From Proteles cristata cristata (taxonomy: Eukaryota; Chordata; Mammalia; Carnivora; Hyaenidae), in NCBI GenBank assembly GCA_017311185.1, contig JAESUZ010002594.1, positions 434,001 through 498,000 on the forward strand: a DNA stretch of 64,000 bases, in the 5' to 3' direction. The position numbers and the translations under genes were made by a program. Shown here piece by piece: positions 13,067-24,464 of this stretch (the stretch's first letter is position 1; each line of letters begins with the position of its first letter). The notes beneath the pieces were generated by a model. That model searched no databases and was not told the DNA's origin. It was given only the letters and a program-made list of their open reading frames with translations.

Positions 13067-13267
13067 AAAAAAATTTTTTTCTTAGTGTTTAATTTTGAGA
13101 GTGTGTGCACCCGCGCTGAGTAGGGGAGGGGCAGAGGGAGAAGACAGAATCTGAAGCAGGCTCTGGGCTGTCAGTGCAAAGGGCGGCAGTGGGGCTTGAC
13201 CCCATGAATGGCAAGACCATGACCTGAGCTGGAATTGGGTCCTCAACCATAGAGCCACCCAATTGCC
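13067..13267 (-). mobile_element. SINEC, diverged
   Basis: Ends GAGCCACCCAATTGCCC. Flanks CAAGACCCATGTCATT (13051-13066) and CAGGTCCATCTCATT (from 13269) look like a diverged target duplication. Confidence 0.88.
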
Positions 13268-13700
13268 CAGGTCCATCTCATTTTAGAGCTGAAAGGAACC
13301 TTAGTCCAACCCCCATTTTTTTGGCTTTTTTTTTTTTTTAAGAGAAGGATGCCCCCCAAATAAGAGAGATTCTGTCATTTAGCCAAGGACACATCCTAGT
13401 GAGAAAAGTAGCTTGGAGTGGAACCTCCATCCTCACTGGAAGACGAGGGAAGGGGAAGTTGCCATTTGAAGCTGAGAAAGACACAATGATACTGAAGAGT
13501 TGCAGACCAGACTTGGGGAGCCAGAGGAGCAGAGAAAATGTGGTGGGTTTCTCTCCACCTGCCAGCGACCCTCCGATCCCAGCTTCTGCTCCCCAAGAAA
13601 AGCTGCTTCGTAAGTGCCCACAGGCCTTGGAAAAGGACCATCTCCTGACTTTTTGGAGCACTATCTTATACCTAGGACACAGCATTCCAGGGTAGGAGAT
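13268..13700. other. Intergenic, no element recognised
   Basis: Open frames of 60-115 codons overlap in several frames and both strands here, as expected by chance; nothing coding is supported. Confidence 0.5.
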
Positions 13701-13710
13701 CTAGATTCTG

Positions 13711-13731
13711 GTTGTTGTTGTTGTTGTTGTT
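13711..13731. repeat. (GTT)7 microsatellite at a SINE tail
   Basis: Seven GTT units lie at the 3' (T-rich) end of the following minus-strand SINE. Confidence 0.95.
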
Positions 13732-13949
13732 TTTATTTTTAAAGGTTTATTTATTTTTTGAGAGAGAATGACAGAGACGGAGTGCAAATTGGGGAGGGGC
13801 AGAGAGAGAGGGCAACACAGAATCCGAAACAGGCTCCAGGTTCTGAACTGTCAGCACAGAGCCTGACTCGGGGCTCGAACCCACGGACCGCAAGATCATG
13901 ACCTGAATGGAAGTTGGATGTCCAACCGACTGAGCCGCCCAGGCGTACC
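13732..13949 (-). mobile_element. SINEC
   Basis: Flanked by GAGATCTAGATTCT (13696-13709) and GAGACTAGATTCT (from 13952), a clear target duplication that encloses the GTT tract. Confidence 0.94.
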
Positions 13950-13964
13950 TGGAGACTAGATTCT

Positions 13965-14285
13965 TGTCCAAGCTTCCACCTTGAGTCACTCACCCCACCT
14001 CCACCATTGGGCCTCAATTTTCTCACTCGTAAAGTGAGGACGTGTTCTGTTTTCCGTGGTTTCTTTTAGCAGTGCTAGTTTCTGACTGTCTGCTTGCCTC
14101 TTGGCCCAAAATATCTGGTGGGACTAAAGGACTAGGAGCAACTTGAGGGCAGAGTCTGTATCTTTTTCTTTTTTAAATAGTTTATTGTCAAGTTGGCTTC
14201 CATATAGTCTGTATATTTTTCTGTTCATCCCCAAAGCTTAACTCTATACTTTTGACATATCTAAAATTCACTAACAATAATAAAT
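13965..14285. other. Intergenic, no gene
   Basis: A SINE-tail-like fragment lies at 14172-14204 (TTTAAATAGTTTATTGTCAA). Otherwise nothing recognised. Confidence 0.45.
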
Positions 14286-14665
14286 GTGTTCAGAGCCCGC
14301 TGGGTACCAGACACATCACATGTGATCCTTGCACATGGCTTCATGCTGGTGGCCGCCACACCTGTGAGGTCATAAAGCAGTGCTAAGCCAAGAGCCATGG
14401 GGTCAGATTGCCTATGACTGTCTCCTTCTTCTACACTTCCTGTCTTATGCATCCCTCCTCTCTATATCCATTTCCTCATCTGGACAATGGGATTTAAGTG
14501 GCAGTGCCTGGCACATGTGAGCCCTCAGTAAATGTTAATAGGTGGGCGTTATCACCTTGATTTTATGGATGAGGGAATTAAATAACTTTTCCAAACCAGC
14601 ATGGCCAATAAGTGACTCATCTAAGATGATAAGCAAGATCTAAAGCCCATGCGGAGTTTAGGCTC
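14285..14665 (+). repeat. MIR/L2-like fragments
   Basis: TGGGTACCAGACACATCACA (MIR front part) and GCCTGGCACATGTGAGCCCT with CAGTAAATGTTAATAGGTGG and GATGAGGGAATTAAATAACT (MIR/L2 3' parts), all sense. Confidence 0.6.
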
Positions 14666-14879
14666 CATGCTGCACTATTCCCCTCTGACCAACCTGGCCT
14701 CAGAACAAGTGAATGAATGAAAGCCTTCATTGCTGGTGGTTGTGCCAATAGTTGGCACTTGACTTTTCCATGGGGAAGGTATTATTATTCCTCCTCACTT
14801 CCTGGAACCAGCCAAGACAGAAGATGAAAACAAAACAAAAGTAAAGTGCCCTCTTCAGCACAGAGAATACAGGTTTCTT

Positions 14880-15870
14880 CTACGCCAGTGAGGACTTGCT
14901 GAGCATGTTGCCGCAATAGGCCAGGCATTGCAGACATTGGAGAGCCCTCTGACCTTTAAATGCTTGCAGTCTAGTTGGGGAACAAACCTATCCAAAGTCT
15001 GGATTATCATGTTTACACCCCAAAATGGGGTAATATAGATTATTTGAGTTCAGAAAGGGAACAGAGAATCCTGGGAACCTTCCTGGAAGAAGAATCACTC
15101 ATCCCTGAGGTTATCTTTGATTCCTTTCCATGTCCTGCGTTCAGTTGGTCAGTCACCAAGACATAGCTGTTCTTTCCAAAGTGATTCATAACAGTCCCTT
15201 ACCTTTCAGCACCGTGGCCACTTCCCCTGCTCAGTGGCTCATTACTTCATGCCTGGAGGTGCCCCGACAGTCGGCTAACCTGTCTCTTGGCCGCCAGCCT
15301 TTACCTTTTCAATCTGCGTCATCTACCTCTTTGGGATTAGCCTTCATTCCGAGTTTCCTTGAACCAATATGTTTAAGCATCCACTGGGCCAGGTGCCCCT
15401 CCTCTATGCACCAGGGATTCAGTGTTGAAGCAAACAGGCAAGGAGATCCCTGCCCCCCAAGGACCCACATACTAGTTTAAGAAAACTCCCCTGGAGAACT
15501 GTTGCTGCAAAGATAGGCGTTCAGACACTCAGGGCAGGGCCCACCCTATTTGTTCCCCACCCCCTCCTCCCCCACTACTTTCCGGACTTTTCAGCCTTAC
15601 TCACCAACCCCCACACAGGCTGATTATTTCCAACCCGGGCTTTCTTCTCGCCCTTTCTCGTGGGACCTACTTGCCCAAATCCTTCAGGGCCTGCTTCTAA
15701 GCCCACATCCCCCCCACCCTTCTCAGCACTACTCCTCTCCCTCCGGTGAGCCTTCCACAAGATTGTAAGCTTCTGGAGGCTATAGTCCTGTTCTGGATGT
15801 GTCCATCCTGCTCTCCCTTAGCACCTGGCACAGGACTGTGCAAATAATAGGGGTTTTATTCTTCCTCCTC
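14880..15870 (+). repeat. Series of L2-like fragments
   Basis: GGACTTGCTGAGCATGTTGC (14891), AGCATCCACTGGGCCAGGTG (15376) with GAGATCCCTGCCCCCCAAGG, and the L2 3' end AGCACCTGGCACAGGACTGT (15820). All lie on the plus strand and may be pieces of one or two old elements. Open frames across this interval are not coding. Confidence 0.55.
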
Positions 15871-15917
15871 ACAGTAAAAACTAACACCTGTAAAGCACTT
15901 TACAAAGTGTTGTCATG

Positions 15918-16113
15918 TAGGCAGTCTGGGTGGCTCAGTTGGTTGGGCATCTGACTTTGGCTCAAGTGTTGGTCTTGTGGTTCCTGAGTTTGAGCCCCGT
16001 GTCGGGCTCTGTGTTGACAGCTGGGAGCCTGGAGCCTGCTTCCGATTCTGTCTCCCTCGCTATCTGCCCCTCCCCCGCTTGCCCTCTCTGTCTCTCAAAA
16101 ATAAACATTAAAA
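15918..16113 (+). mobile_element. SINEC (first of a same-site pair)
   Basis: Left flank TACAAAGTGTTG (15901-15912); the same 12 bp recur exactly at 16114-16125, between this SINE and the next. Confidence 0.94.
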
Positions 16114-16124
16114 TACAAAGTGTT

Positions 16125-16330
16125 GGGGCGCCTGAATGGCTCAGTCGGTTAAGTGGCCGTCTTCAGCACAGGTCATGATCTTGTGGTCCGTGAGTTTGAG
16201 CTCCGCATCAGTCTCTGTGCTAACAGCTCGGAGCCTGGAGCCTGCTTCAGATTCTGTATCTCCCTCTCTCTCTGCACCTCTCCCACTCGTTCTCTCGGTG
16301 TCTCTCAAAAATTAATAAACATTAAAAAAA
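16125..16330 (+). mobile_element. SINEC (second of a same-site pair)
   Basis: Bounded by TACAAAGTGTTG on the left and TACAAAATGTTTTCATG on the right (16331-16347), the latter matching the original flank at 15901-15917. Confidence 0.94.
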
Positions 16331-16344
16331 TACAAAATGTTTTC

Positions 16345-16955
16345 ATGTACATAATCTTCTATAAACTACACAGTATCTTTGTAGCAAGTACCAGTCAATA
16401 TCAAATGGGTTAATAGGTCAAAAGAGAAAGGCATCCCGGGTGAGGGAAATAACACCAGGATGTACAAGGTCAGGAATGATCCCCACCGGAGAGGAAGGCA
16501 GTGTGGGAGGAGCAAGGCTTTGCTGGAGAGAAAAGAACGAACACCATAGGAAACTTGGGAAATGAAGGGTCAAGGTAACAAAAACCAAATAAAAACCAAG
16601 CACATGGCACTGGCACAGTAAGTGGTTTGGAGTGTTTATTTCTGGCCTTCTTAGAAACATTTTTTCTTTTGCAAAGCTGTCGCAAGTGTCCATATCATTT
16701 TGTGTCCTACTTTTTGTCACTTAATATTCTAAGCACTGTTCCCTGATGCGACATCGTCTTTGTAAAGGCCGTTTGGAGTGAATGCAGAATGTTCCAGCGT
16801 AGCTGCACCGTCACGTCCTTAACCTGTCTCTCTGTTGTTGGCCACGTTACTTCCCATTTTGCACAGTTTCAAGAAGCACCGCAACACAACTCTTGTGCAG
16901 AGAGAAGAAACAGAATGAACCCGGAAAGACTGATCCGTATTATCCCATTTGCCAT
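16345..16955. other. Intergenic, no element recognised
   Basis: No gene signature; minus-strand open frames at 16418-16720 lack domains. Confidence 0.5.
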
Positions 16956-16956
16956 G

Positions 16957-17040
16957 CTTACTGCGGTCACCATTCCTGAATCCCCAGTCCGGGGTTCAGG
17001 GGCTTACACAGAGTAGGAGCTTAATAAATAAATGTATGGC
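16957..17040 (+). repeat. L2 3'-end fragment
   Basis: Ends CACAGAGTAGGAGCTTAATA AATAAATG, the usual L2/MIR 3' phrase. Confidence 0.65.
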
Positions 17041-17048
17041 GGGGGGGT

Positions 17049-17230
17049 GGGGCATCTGGGTGGCTCAGTCTGTTAAGTGATCAAGTTCGGCTCAGGTCAT
17101 GATCTCACGGTTCGTGAGTTCGAGCCCCACATTGGGATCTCTGCTGTCAGCACAGAGCCTGCTTCAGATACTCTGTGTTCCTCTCTCTCTGCCCCTCTCC
17201 TGCTCACCCTCTCTCTCTCAAAAATGAACA
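17049..17230 (+). mobile_element. SINEC
   Basis: Head GGGGCATCTGGGTGGCTCAGTC; short tail AAAAATGAACA. Confidence 0.92.
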
Positions 17231-17254
17231 TTTTTTTTTAAGTTTTACATTTTT

Positions 17255-18018
17255 GTGAATTAAATGTTTTATTGAGGTACAATTAACATATTCCTTCATG
17301 ACCTGGAGTACTAATATTCTAAATTGATCTCTCAGAGTTGATATTAAATTATATTTTTCTAGTTTTTCTACAGTTGATTTACAATCTTTAACTCACCTGA
17401 ATTTATTTAGGTGTACTATTTAAGGACAGAGCCCTTCCACCCCAAATTTTAACCGGTTGTTCAAATGCCTTTCTCCCCGTCGTCCTTTTCTAAGGGGGGA
17501 GAGGGGGGAGGTGCAGAGGGAGAGAGAGAGAAAGAGAGACAGAGAGAGAATCTTAAGCAGGCTCCATGCTCAGCACAGAGCCCAACACAGGGCTCAATCC
17601 CACGACCCTGGGATTATGACCTGGGCTGAAATCAAGAGTCGGAAGAATCAATCGACTAAGCCACCAAGGTGTCCCTCCCCTCCCAATTGTCCTTTTTAAA
17701 TACTAATATAAAATTGGGTCTGTATTTGCCTAGCCAGTCTGTTAAATTGATAATGGTTTACTGTCTGCCAAGGCGAATACGCCTCCCAATTAAGCACCAT
17801 CTTCAACGTTTTCTTTGCCATCTCCCGTTTATTCTTCCAGATGAATTTTAAAATAATTATATCCAATTCTAAAAGGACTCTTTTGGGATTCTCACTGTAA
17901 TTACACAAAGCCCAAAAATAAATTAAGAGAGAAGTGACATCTTTACAATTTTATGTTTGCCATCCGGGGAGGTTTTTCTTCGTTAACTTTTCCCGTATTT
18001 TTCTCAACAAAATTTGGT
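17255..18018 (-). mobile_element. Old antisense L1 ORF2 fragments
   Basis: The minus-strand frame at 17696-17908 reads LDIIILKFIWKNKREMAKKT, the LILKFIWKNKRPRIAK-type motif near the L1 ORF2 C-terminus. 17930-18018 (GACATCTTTACAATTTTATG, reverse sense) continues it. A SINE interrupts at 17493-17675. Confidence 0.65.
17493..17675 (-). mobile_element. SINEC with unusual G-rich 3' end
   Basis: Flanked by GTCCTTTTCTAA (17482-17493) and GTCCTTTTTAAA (17689-17700). The T-rich tail expected on the left is replaced by GGGGGGAGAGGGGGGAGG. Confidence 0.85.
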
Positions 18019-18023
18019 CATCG

Positions 18024-18092
18024 TCTCTCTCCCCTGCTCATGCTGTCTCTCTCTCCCAGAAATAAAAACAAGCCCCCCAAAAAAAACATTAA
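18024..18092 (+). mobile_element. 5'-truncated SINEC
   Basis: Only the CT-rich 3' end and tail are present (CCCCTGCTCATGCTGTCTCT, then CCCAGAAATAAAAACAA). Flanks AATTTGGTCATCGTCT and AATTGGGTCATTGTCT look like a target duplication, so it probably inserted already truncated. Confidence 0.8.
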
Positions 18093-20573
18093 AATTGGGT
18101 CATTGTCTTCACGTTGATGACTGACATTTCCAAAAAAGGGGATTCCTAGGTATATTTCAGGGTGTTTACTAACTGGGCTGTTACCAGTGTCTGCAGGGGC
18201 ACTTGCTGACCGGATGTAATAATCCAGTCGACTCTCTCGTCATCGATGCATTCTTTCTGTTCCTTGGCTGTCTGCCCCTCAAAGCCACCCGCAGATTTGA
18301 GTTCTGCCCTTTGGAGCCAGATGGAGTAAAACTGCCCTTCCTCCTCCAGGACAGATTTTCATCTTTGGAGACTGTCCTGTTTCCCATCAGTCTTTTTTTT
18401 TTTTTTTGGGGGGGGAGGGGGTGTCCTGGCCAAATAACCCCAGCTGATAGGATGAAACTAGTATTTGGGAAAGAGTCAAACGATGGTGGTCAGGAGGACG
18501 AGCTTGGGGTGGATTAGACTAGAAGGCAGGGAAGCAGCAGACGCTGGCTTCTGCAGTGACCCAGAGTTCAAGACTGGCTGAGACAAGGTTGTGGACACAG
18601 CAAGGGGGAAGTCTGAGGGATTTTTCAAATGAGGGAACAAGGGACAAATGGCAACAAAGAGTCAAAGATGGCTTTCAAGCCTCTAGCCTGAATCACTGAA
18701 GAGAGGGACTCTCTTCACAGAGAGAAAGTGAATAGTGCAGAGATTTTGGAAGGAGTCTATTTCTGTCCTCCTGACCCTGAGATTACAATATATCCAAGGA
18801 GCGAAGTCTGTCCTATAGACCAGTTGTGACACACACACACACACTCTCTCTCTCTTCCAGTTCCTGGCACCATGCTCCTAAAACTTGTAATTTCTTAAGT
18901 GATAAGAGCATCAGGGACGTTTCTTGTTCTAAAATTTGCCTTTGGCCCTGGTTCCTAACGCAGGGCTCCTGAAGCCTTTGTGAATTCCTAAGTGATAAAT
19001 GAATATCGGGAGCATCTTGGGTCCAGGGAGGCAACTCTGGGCGGGCTCCTGGATGAGGGCTGGTCCCCAGAAAGGCTGAGCCATGTTTAGAAAATTGGCA
19101 TTTTCAGCCTCGTCGCCCCCTTTCTTCGGAGAGGGGAGGGTCTGGAGATGGAGCTGATACTTGACCGTGGCGAGGTGAGAAAGCATCCGTGAAATCCCAA
19201 GCGTGTGGCATTCCAAGCACTGCCAGACTGGCAAACGCATGCACTCCGGAGGGTGACACACCCCGGCTCCGCAGGGGCAGACGCTTCTGCACCCAGGACC
19301 TTCCCACACCTCGCCCTAGGTATCTCTTCATCATCTGCATCCTTGATTGTGTCCTGTAGTCAACTGGGACACTTACATGTTTCCCTGGGTTCTGTGATAC
19401 ACTCCAGCAAATTACTTAAAGCCAAGGAAGGGGCTGCGGGAACCTCTGTTTTGTACCTATGCCAGACAGAAGTCGTGGGAGCCCAGGGGGCCTGCTACTT
19501 GCGACTGGCATCTGAAGCAGGAGGTGGGGAGGGGCGGGCTGGTGGATGGAGCCCTTCCCTGGAGGGCTCTGACATTGTCCCCAGGGAGGTGGCATGGGAC
19601 ACCCAGCTGCCACCCTCCATGGCGTGGCACAAGGAAAACCTCACGCTCCTGGTGACCAGCAGCTGAATCAGAAGTGAGGTGCCCTGTGTGAGCAGCACAG
19701 CAGAAACAGATGGAGAACAGAGTTTTTCCCAAACAGCGGTATTCTCCAATCCCCTCCACCCCAATAGTATGTTTTACATAGGCCAACTCACATAAACACA
19801 GAGGGACATAAAACAGGTCTAAGGGTCCCCAAACTCCTGCAGACACAGTGCCCAGAATACTGAGAGGGAGGAAAGGCCGAGGCGTGTAGGCACCACCGAA
19901 TGGGTGGATTAAGAGGTGAGCATGAATGACTTCTCATGCCTCAGCTGCCTGAGGTCCTGTGGTCTACAATCTGGCAACCAACACCTTGTCAGGAAATTAA
20001 TTATCCTGTCACCATCTAGCCTCAGCCCCATGTCCCAGAAGGCTCCCTGGGGAAGACAGATTCCAGAAGAAAGGCCAGACCCGTTTTAGAGTTCTCGCCG
20101 CCAACCTGCAGAGTGCGGGGAGCTAGAGATGAGTCACCTGTAAAACACATGTCCTTTGTCCGCAGCCCGGAGGAAGGGGGTCTGGAGAGTATTTAGGTCT
20201 CCAACTTTGAGTTTCAAGGCCATGGTGCTTAGAACTGGGGCGGAGAAGATAGGACACAGTTTCTCCTTGTAAAACGAGAGTGCTAAATCGAAGCATGGAA
20301 AAGAGGCCAAGGGCCCTCGGCTAACATCTGCTGTTGGGTCAGAGCCTGAACAAGCAGGGCTTGGCTCAGAGGAATGAGGGAGCCCAGGGGATTATTAGAG
20401 GCCCCACATAAAGCAGCAACACATATCGAAGGGTTCATTAAAGAGGGAAAGCTGCTTTGGTATCCCAGGGGACATCACCCTCTTCAGTCGAATTAAGTTG
20501 CTTTCAGCCATATCATAGCAGAGCATCTTTCCAGGGTAAATCTTAGAATGTTTGGTAGTGAAAGATTCTTCTG
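18093..20573. other. Intergenic, single-copy looking, no gene supported
   Basis: 2.5 kb with a T15G8 run at about 18392-18416 and a short (CA)n(CT)n tract at 18830-18855. GC-rich parts (19000-19700) give overlapping open frames up to 153 codons on both strands without domains or conserved splice patterns. Confidence 0.55.
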
Positions 20574-20752
20574 AAAAAAAATTTTTAATGTTCATTATTT
20601 ATTTTTGAGAGAGAGATGGAGTGCAAGCGGGGAGAGAGAGAGGGACACAGATCTGAAGCAGGCTCCAGGCTCCGAGCTGTGAGCACAGAACCACGAGATC
20701 GTGACCTGAGCTGAAGTCAGACGCTTAACCGACTGAGCTACCCAGGTGCCCC
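20574..20752 (-). mobile_element. SINEC
   Basis: Ends GAGCTACCCAGGTGCCCC. Flanks AAAGATTCTTCTGAA and AAAGAGTCTTTTAAA are a diverged target duplication. Confidence 0.92.
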
Positions 20753-20818
20753 AAAAGAGTCTTTTAAAGAGAGATGAAAGTGTGCAAATCAACTTTGGGC
20801 TTTAGAAATTTAGTTTTA

Positions 20819-20995
20819 GGGGTGCCTGGGTGGCTTACCGTTTAACTGACTCTTCATTTCGGCCCAGGTCAACGATCTCAAGGTTCCTGAGTTTGAGCCC
20901 CACAGTGGGCTCTGCTTTGACATCACGGAGCCTGCTTGGGATTCTGTCTCCCTCTCTCTCTGAAATAAATTTTAAAAGTAAACTTATTAAAAAAA
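20819..20995 (+). mobile_element. SINEC with internal deletion
   Basis: Head GGGGTGCCTGGGTGGCTTA, but the usual CCCCTCCCCTGCTC part is missing between the CT tract and the AAATAAA tail. Confidence 0.88.
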
Positions 20996-21026
20996 AGAAA
21001 AAAGACAAAAAGAAACTTACTTATTA

Positions 21027-21191
21027 AAATTGCTGTGGGCAGGGGGATAGGGGAAATAGCAGATGGGGAGAGCACTCCTTATGATGAGTTCCGGGTTTTG
21101 TAGGGAAGTGTTGAATTACTATTGTACACCTGAAACTAATATTACACTGTATGTTCACTAACTGGAATTTCAATAAAAACTGTAACTAACT
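21027..21191 (+). mobile_element. L1 3'-end fragment, sense
   Basis: Carnivore-type L1 3' terminus: TATTGTACACCTGAAACTAA followed by a TATTACACTGTATG segment and CAATAAAAACTG. Confidence 0.85.
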
Positions 21192-21402
21192 GGGGCGCCT
21201 GGGTGGCTCAGTTGGTAGATCATCTGACTTGGACCCAGGTCATGATTTCATGGTTTGTGAGTTCGAGCCCCACGTCGGGCTCTGTGCTGACAGCTGCTTC
21301 GGATTCTGTGTCTTTCTCTCTGCCCCTCCCCGGCTCACACATACTCTTTCTCAGAAGTAAATAAGCACTAAAAATAAACAAATAAATAAAAACTAAAAAA
21401 AA
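21192..21402 (+). mobile_element. SINEC
   Basis: Inserted just after the L1 3' end; head GGGGCGCCTGGGTGGCTCAGTTGG, tail with several AATAAA repeats. Confidence 0.93.
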
Positions 21403-22905
21403 ACCCACCTCTAACTAGAGTTGCCATGTATCTCTTGGTGGAAATGCCGCATGCCTCTCAGACTCCTCTGTTTGCAGAGGCAGCACATGGAGGGAGGCGG
21501 GAGCAGGGGCCCTTGTTCAGGAGGTGGGGAGAGCTCCCAGGTCCAGGCAGGAAGCTGGTGCTGACGGCTGCGTGTCCGGGCAGCGCTTAGCACCAGCTCA
21601 AAGACACAGGCCTTCGTGGCAAAGGTCCCAGGCAGGCCGACTCCATCCTGCCTCCTGGAGACACTGGAGCAGCACAGAGCTGGCTTACAAGCAGCAGAAC
21701 AGGAGTCAACAGGCTCGGGGCTCTGTCTTCTCCTGCAGTCCCTGCGCTCCAGTGAAAAGGTTGCTAAGATAGAAATAGTTCCCTCCACTACTTGCTCTTC
21801 CCGTGGACATTCCTTATTAGGCTTTGGAACAACCCCCTCCCCGCCGAGATGATACCGCTTAGACCATGGCCAACACATGGCAGGGGCATGTTGCTGTCCA
21901 AGGACTCTTAGAGCCCCAGTTCTAGTCCCCAGGCCCACTTCATCATCTCCAGCCCAAGTCTCTGCTCACCCCACCAAGCCCGCCGGGCCTGGGCCGAGAG
22001 CCTCCCTTTCCTGTGTGGCAGGCGGCACACTCACCCCTGCCTTCCAGCCTTGCAAGTCTCGGCGCCTGAGAGCAGCCCCACCCCGTGTCCACCCTCCTCG
22101 GTGTGTGAACAGGCAGTCTACGTACACCCCTGCCGAGCAAAGTTGCCAAAGGCAGGCGAGAGCCCGGGGCTGCCAGCAGGCCACCCTGGGTCTGGGACGG
22201 AAGGCTTCCAATGTACTCAGAAACCTGGGGTGTGAATTAGCTGACGAGCAGAAAGGCGAAGGCACATCTCAAGAGAAAACTTTCCATTCTTTCCATTGAA
22301 GGAGAAAGAGAAGCTAGAAGTGGGGACTGAGGGGGCTGCATTTCCAGTTGTTTCGGTCTAGAAAAGATTCATGTAAATTCAGCTCTGCCCCAGGGGGTTT
22401 TACACTCATTCTTAGCATAAAGAGAAAAAAAAAAAAGACCCCTGGACTAATTGAACCAGAGAGAGCCCAGAGCAAGCCAGAAGCTCTCAGACAGCTGCCG
22501 TCAGCACTTCCAGCGTGCCTGTCATTTCTGCAACGGACCTGGGCTTGCTTCCCTCCCTCCGGTGGCGGCTGGCGAATCTCCAAGTAGTGTCAGGGCCTCC
22601 GCTGTGATCAGCTCTTCTCCAGTCAAGGAGGACACACACCGGCCAAGCCCAGGGGGCCCCGCGAGGCCACCACCCCAGACAGGGCCAAAGTTAAGGGCCA
22701 CCTCCTACAATGAGGACCCAGACTGTGAAGCTGAGCGGCTTAAGAGGGACGTTCTAACTCCTCTGACTGCCCCAAAGTCCTTCAGTGTTTGGACCGCCTA
22801 CACCACACCTTCCAGATGTGGACAGCAGGGTGTCCCTCCTTAACGGGCACTAAAATCATGTTCTTTCACCCTCCCAGAAAAGCGTTGGGGGGAGGGGGAA
22901 CAGAT
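21403..22905. other. Intergenic, downstream of TUFT1, no gene supported
   Basis: GC-rich single-copy looking sequence. Open frames of up to 175 codons occur in both orientations over 21411-22300 but overlap each other in conflicting frames and show no domain. Confidence 0.5.
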
Positions 22906-22914
22906 CAGCAGCTC

Positions 22915-24397
22915 CAAGAGACACAGAACATATTTTATTAAATCCACCACACAACCCATATGCCGCCTGGGAAGAAAACGTCAGAACTGGAAGGGCCCAT
23001 GACGTCCATCTGGTCTGACCCCCTGGTTTTATGACCGAGGAGAGTGAGCAAACAACCCGTGGATGGTGCCGGTGCACCGGCCCGGTCCTGATGCGCAGAA
23101 ACACACGGGAGGTCAGGCTTCTGGGCTGAAGCCGGGTCAAACCTAAAGACTTGGTTTGTGGTTACCGTTCATGTTTCTGTGCCCTATGGGACTATGTCCT
23201 GAGGCTTATCCCCTTCGTGAGGAAAACGTGGTGAGTGTTAGGGTCTTTCAGGGCCAGGCAAATGGACCAATTGTGGAGCAGAGGGTGCAGACAGTTTAGG
23301 GGAAGAGTTCAATCCCTCCCCACAAGAGTTCTGATCATCCTTTCTCCCAAAGGACATGAATACCCCAATGCCTCAGGGCAAACACGCTTGCCTTTCTGAG
23401 GTTGGATCCATCTGGAGGAAGGAGGGAAAGAAGTGGGTAGAAGAAAAAAGAGGAAAAGATGGCATTCTGAAATTAACAAGGTCAGGGGAACACATTTTCC
23501 CCAGTGTGGAACAAATCCAAACACCGCAAGAGAAGGCTGTAAACCTCTGGTATTAAATCAATTGTGAGATGTAGAGGGAAAAACACCAATAACTTAGCAA
23601 AATAAATACAATGAGAGTTTCGCTGAGATGGCTATAACCCAGTGAAAACAGTTTTTAGGCTCTTGAGTCCAGAAGATGGAGGTCTCCCTTGCGCTGCATC
23701 CTTGGCGAAAGCCCTAAGCCCTGCTGGAGTCTTCCCCACGGACAGAAGTCACTTGTAGCTCTCTGCAGCCCTACAGAATCTTTCCACCAAAAGCCATTCC
23801 AGGAAGGTACATTTCCTCCTCTTGGGAAGACGAGGTTCGTGGGCTCTGCCCCGGCCATGATGGGCCGCCTGTGTCCGTCTGTAGGAGGCCCGGGCCAGCA
23901 GGGGCTGAGGAGAGGAGCCACCAGTGTGTGGCTAAGAACGGAGCCGTGTTCGCACAGGGAACGGAGTCCCCCAGGACATCCTCCAGGCACGGTGGACACC
24001 GGGGCCTCTGGCTTCAAGTACTGAGGCAACTCTGGTCGCCTCCTCTGGGCCACTAAGGGCCCGGACTCCGGGGCCAGCTGCCCCCCAGTCCACAAGAGTA
24101 GGGAGCTCCTGCTACAGAGACGTACTAACTACAGGGATAAGGACACTGCCCTGGCTCTCGCCAGCAGGAGAGCGTCCTCCAAAGGGGCTGCAGGGTCCCG
24201 CAGAGGCGCTCATCCTCTGTCCGCCCAGCGTCCAGGGGTCAGAGTCTAGAAATGGAGGGACACCTGAACCGGCCCCAAGCCTCAAGTGCAGCCAGGGGTC
24301 AGTCAGGAAGTCAAGGTTGGGGCTGACGGCCTACGGGGCAGGTGGGCTTCTCCTCAGGTGAGAGGCAGCGGCGACGGCAGCGTCAGGCTCCTTCCAC
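22915..24397 (-). other. TUFT1: TUFT1 3'UTR
   Basis: This follows the TUFT1 stop codon on the minus strand. The only minus-strand AATAAA in this interval lies at 22934-22939, giving a 3'UTR of about 1.5 kb. That length and the end point are inferred, not shown by transcript data. No repeat insertion is recognised inside it. Confidence 0.75.
22934..22939 (-). promoter_or_regulatory. TUFT1: Polyadenylation signal AATAAA of TUFT1
   Basis: TTTATT on the plus strand. Cleavage is expected 10-30 bases below this position. Confidence 0.75.
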
Positions 24398-24464
24398 TCA
24401 TGTCTCAACCACTCGGATGAGAGGCCTGGGCTTGTTGGGGCTGGGGGGTTTGGATATCCTCACG
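24398..24464 (-). CDS. TUFT1: TUFT1 coding exon 13 (C-terminus and stop)
   Basis: Starts after TTTCAG with the last base of the split S370, then VRISKPPSPNKPRPLIRVVE T and TGA (24398-24400). The SKPPSP segment is a short Pro/Ser basic tail after the coiled coil. Confidence 0.97.

Noticed and set aside
17696..17908. 70-codon minus-strand open frame as a gene
   Set aside because: The LDIIILKFIWKNKREMAKKT text is a decayed L1 ORF2 C-terminal motif.
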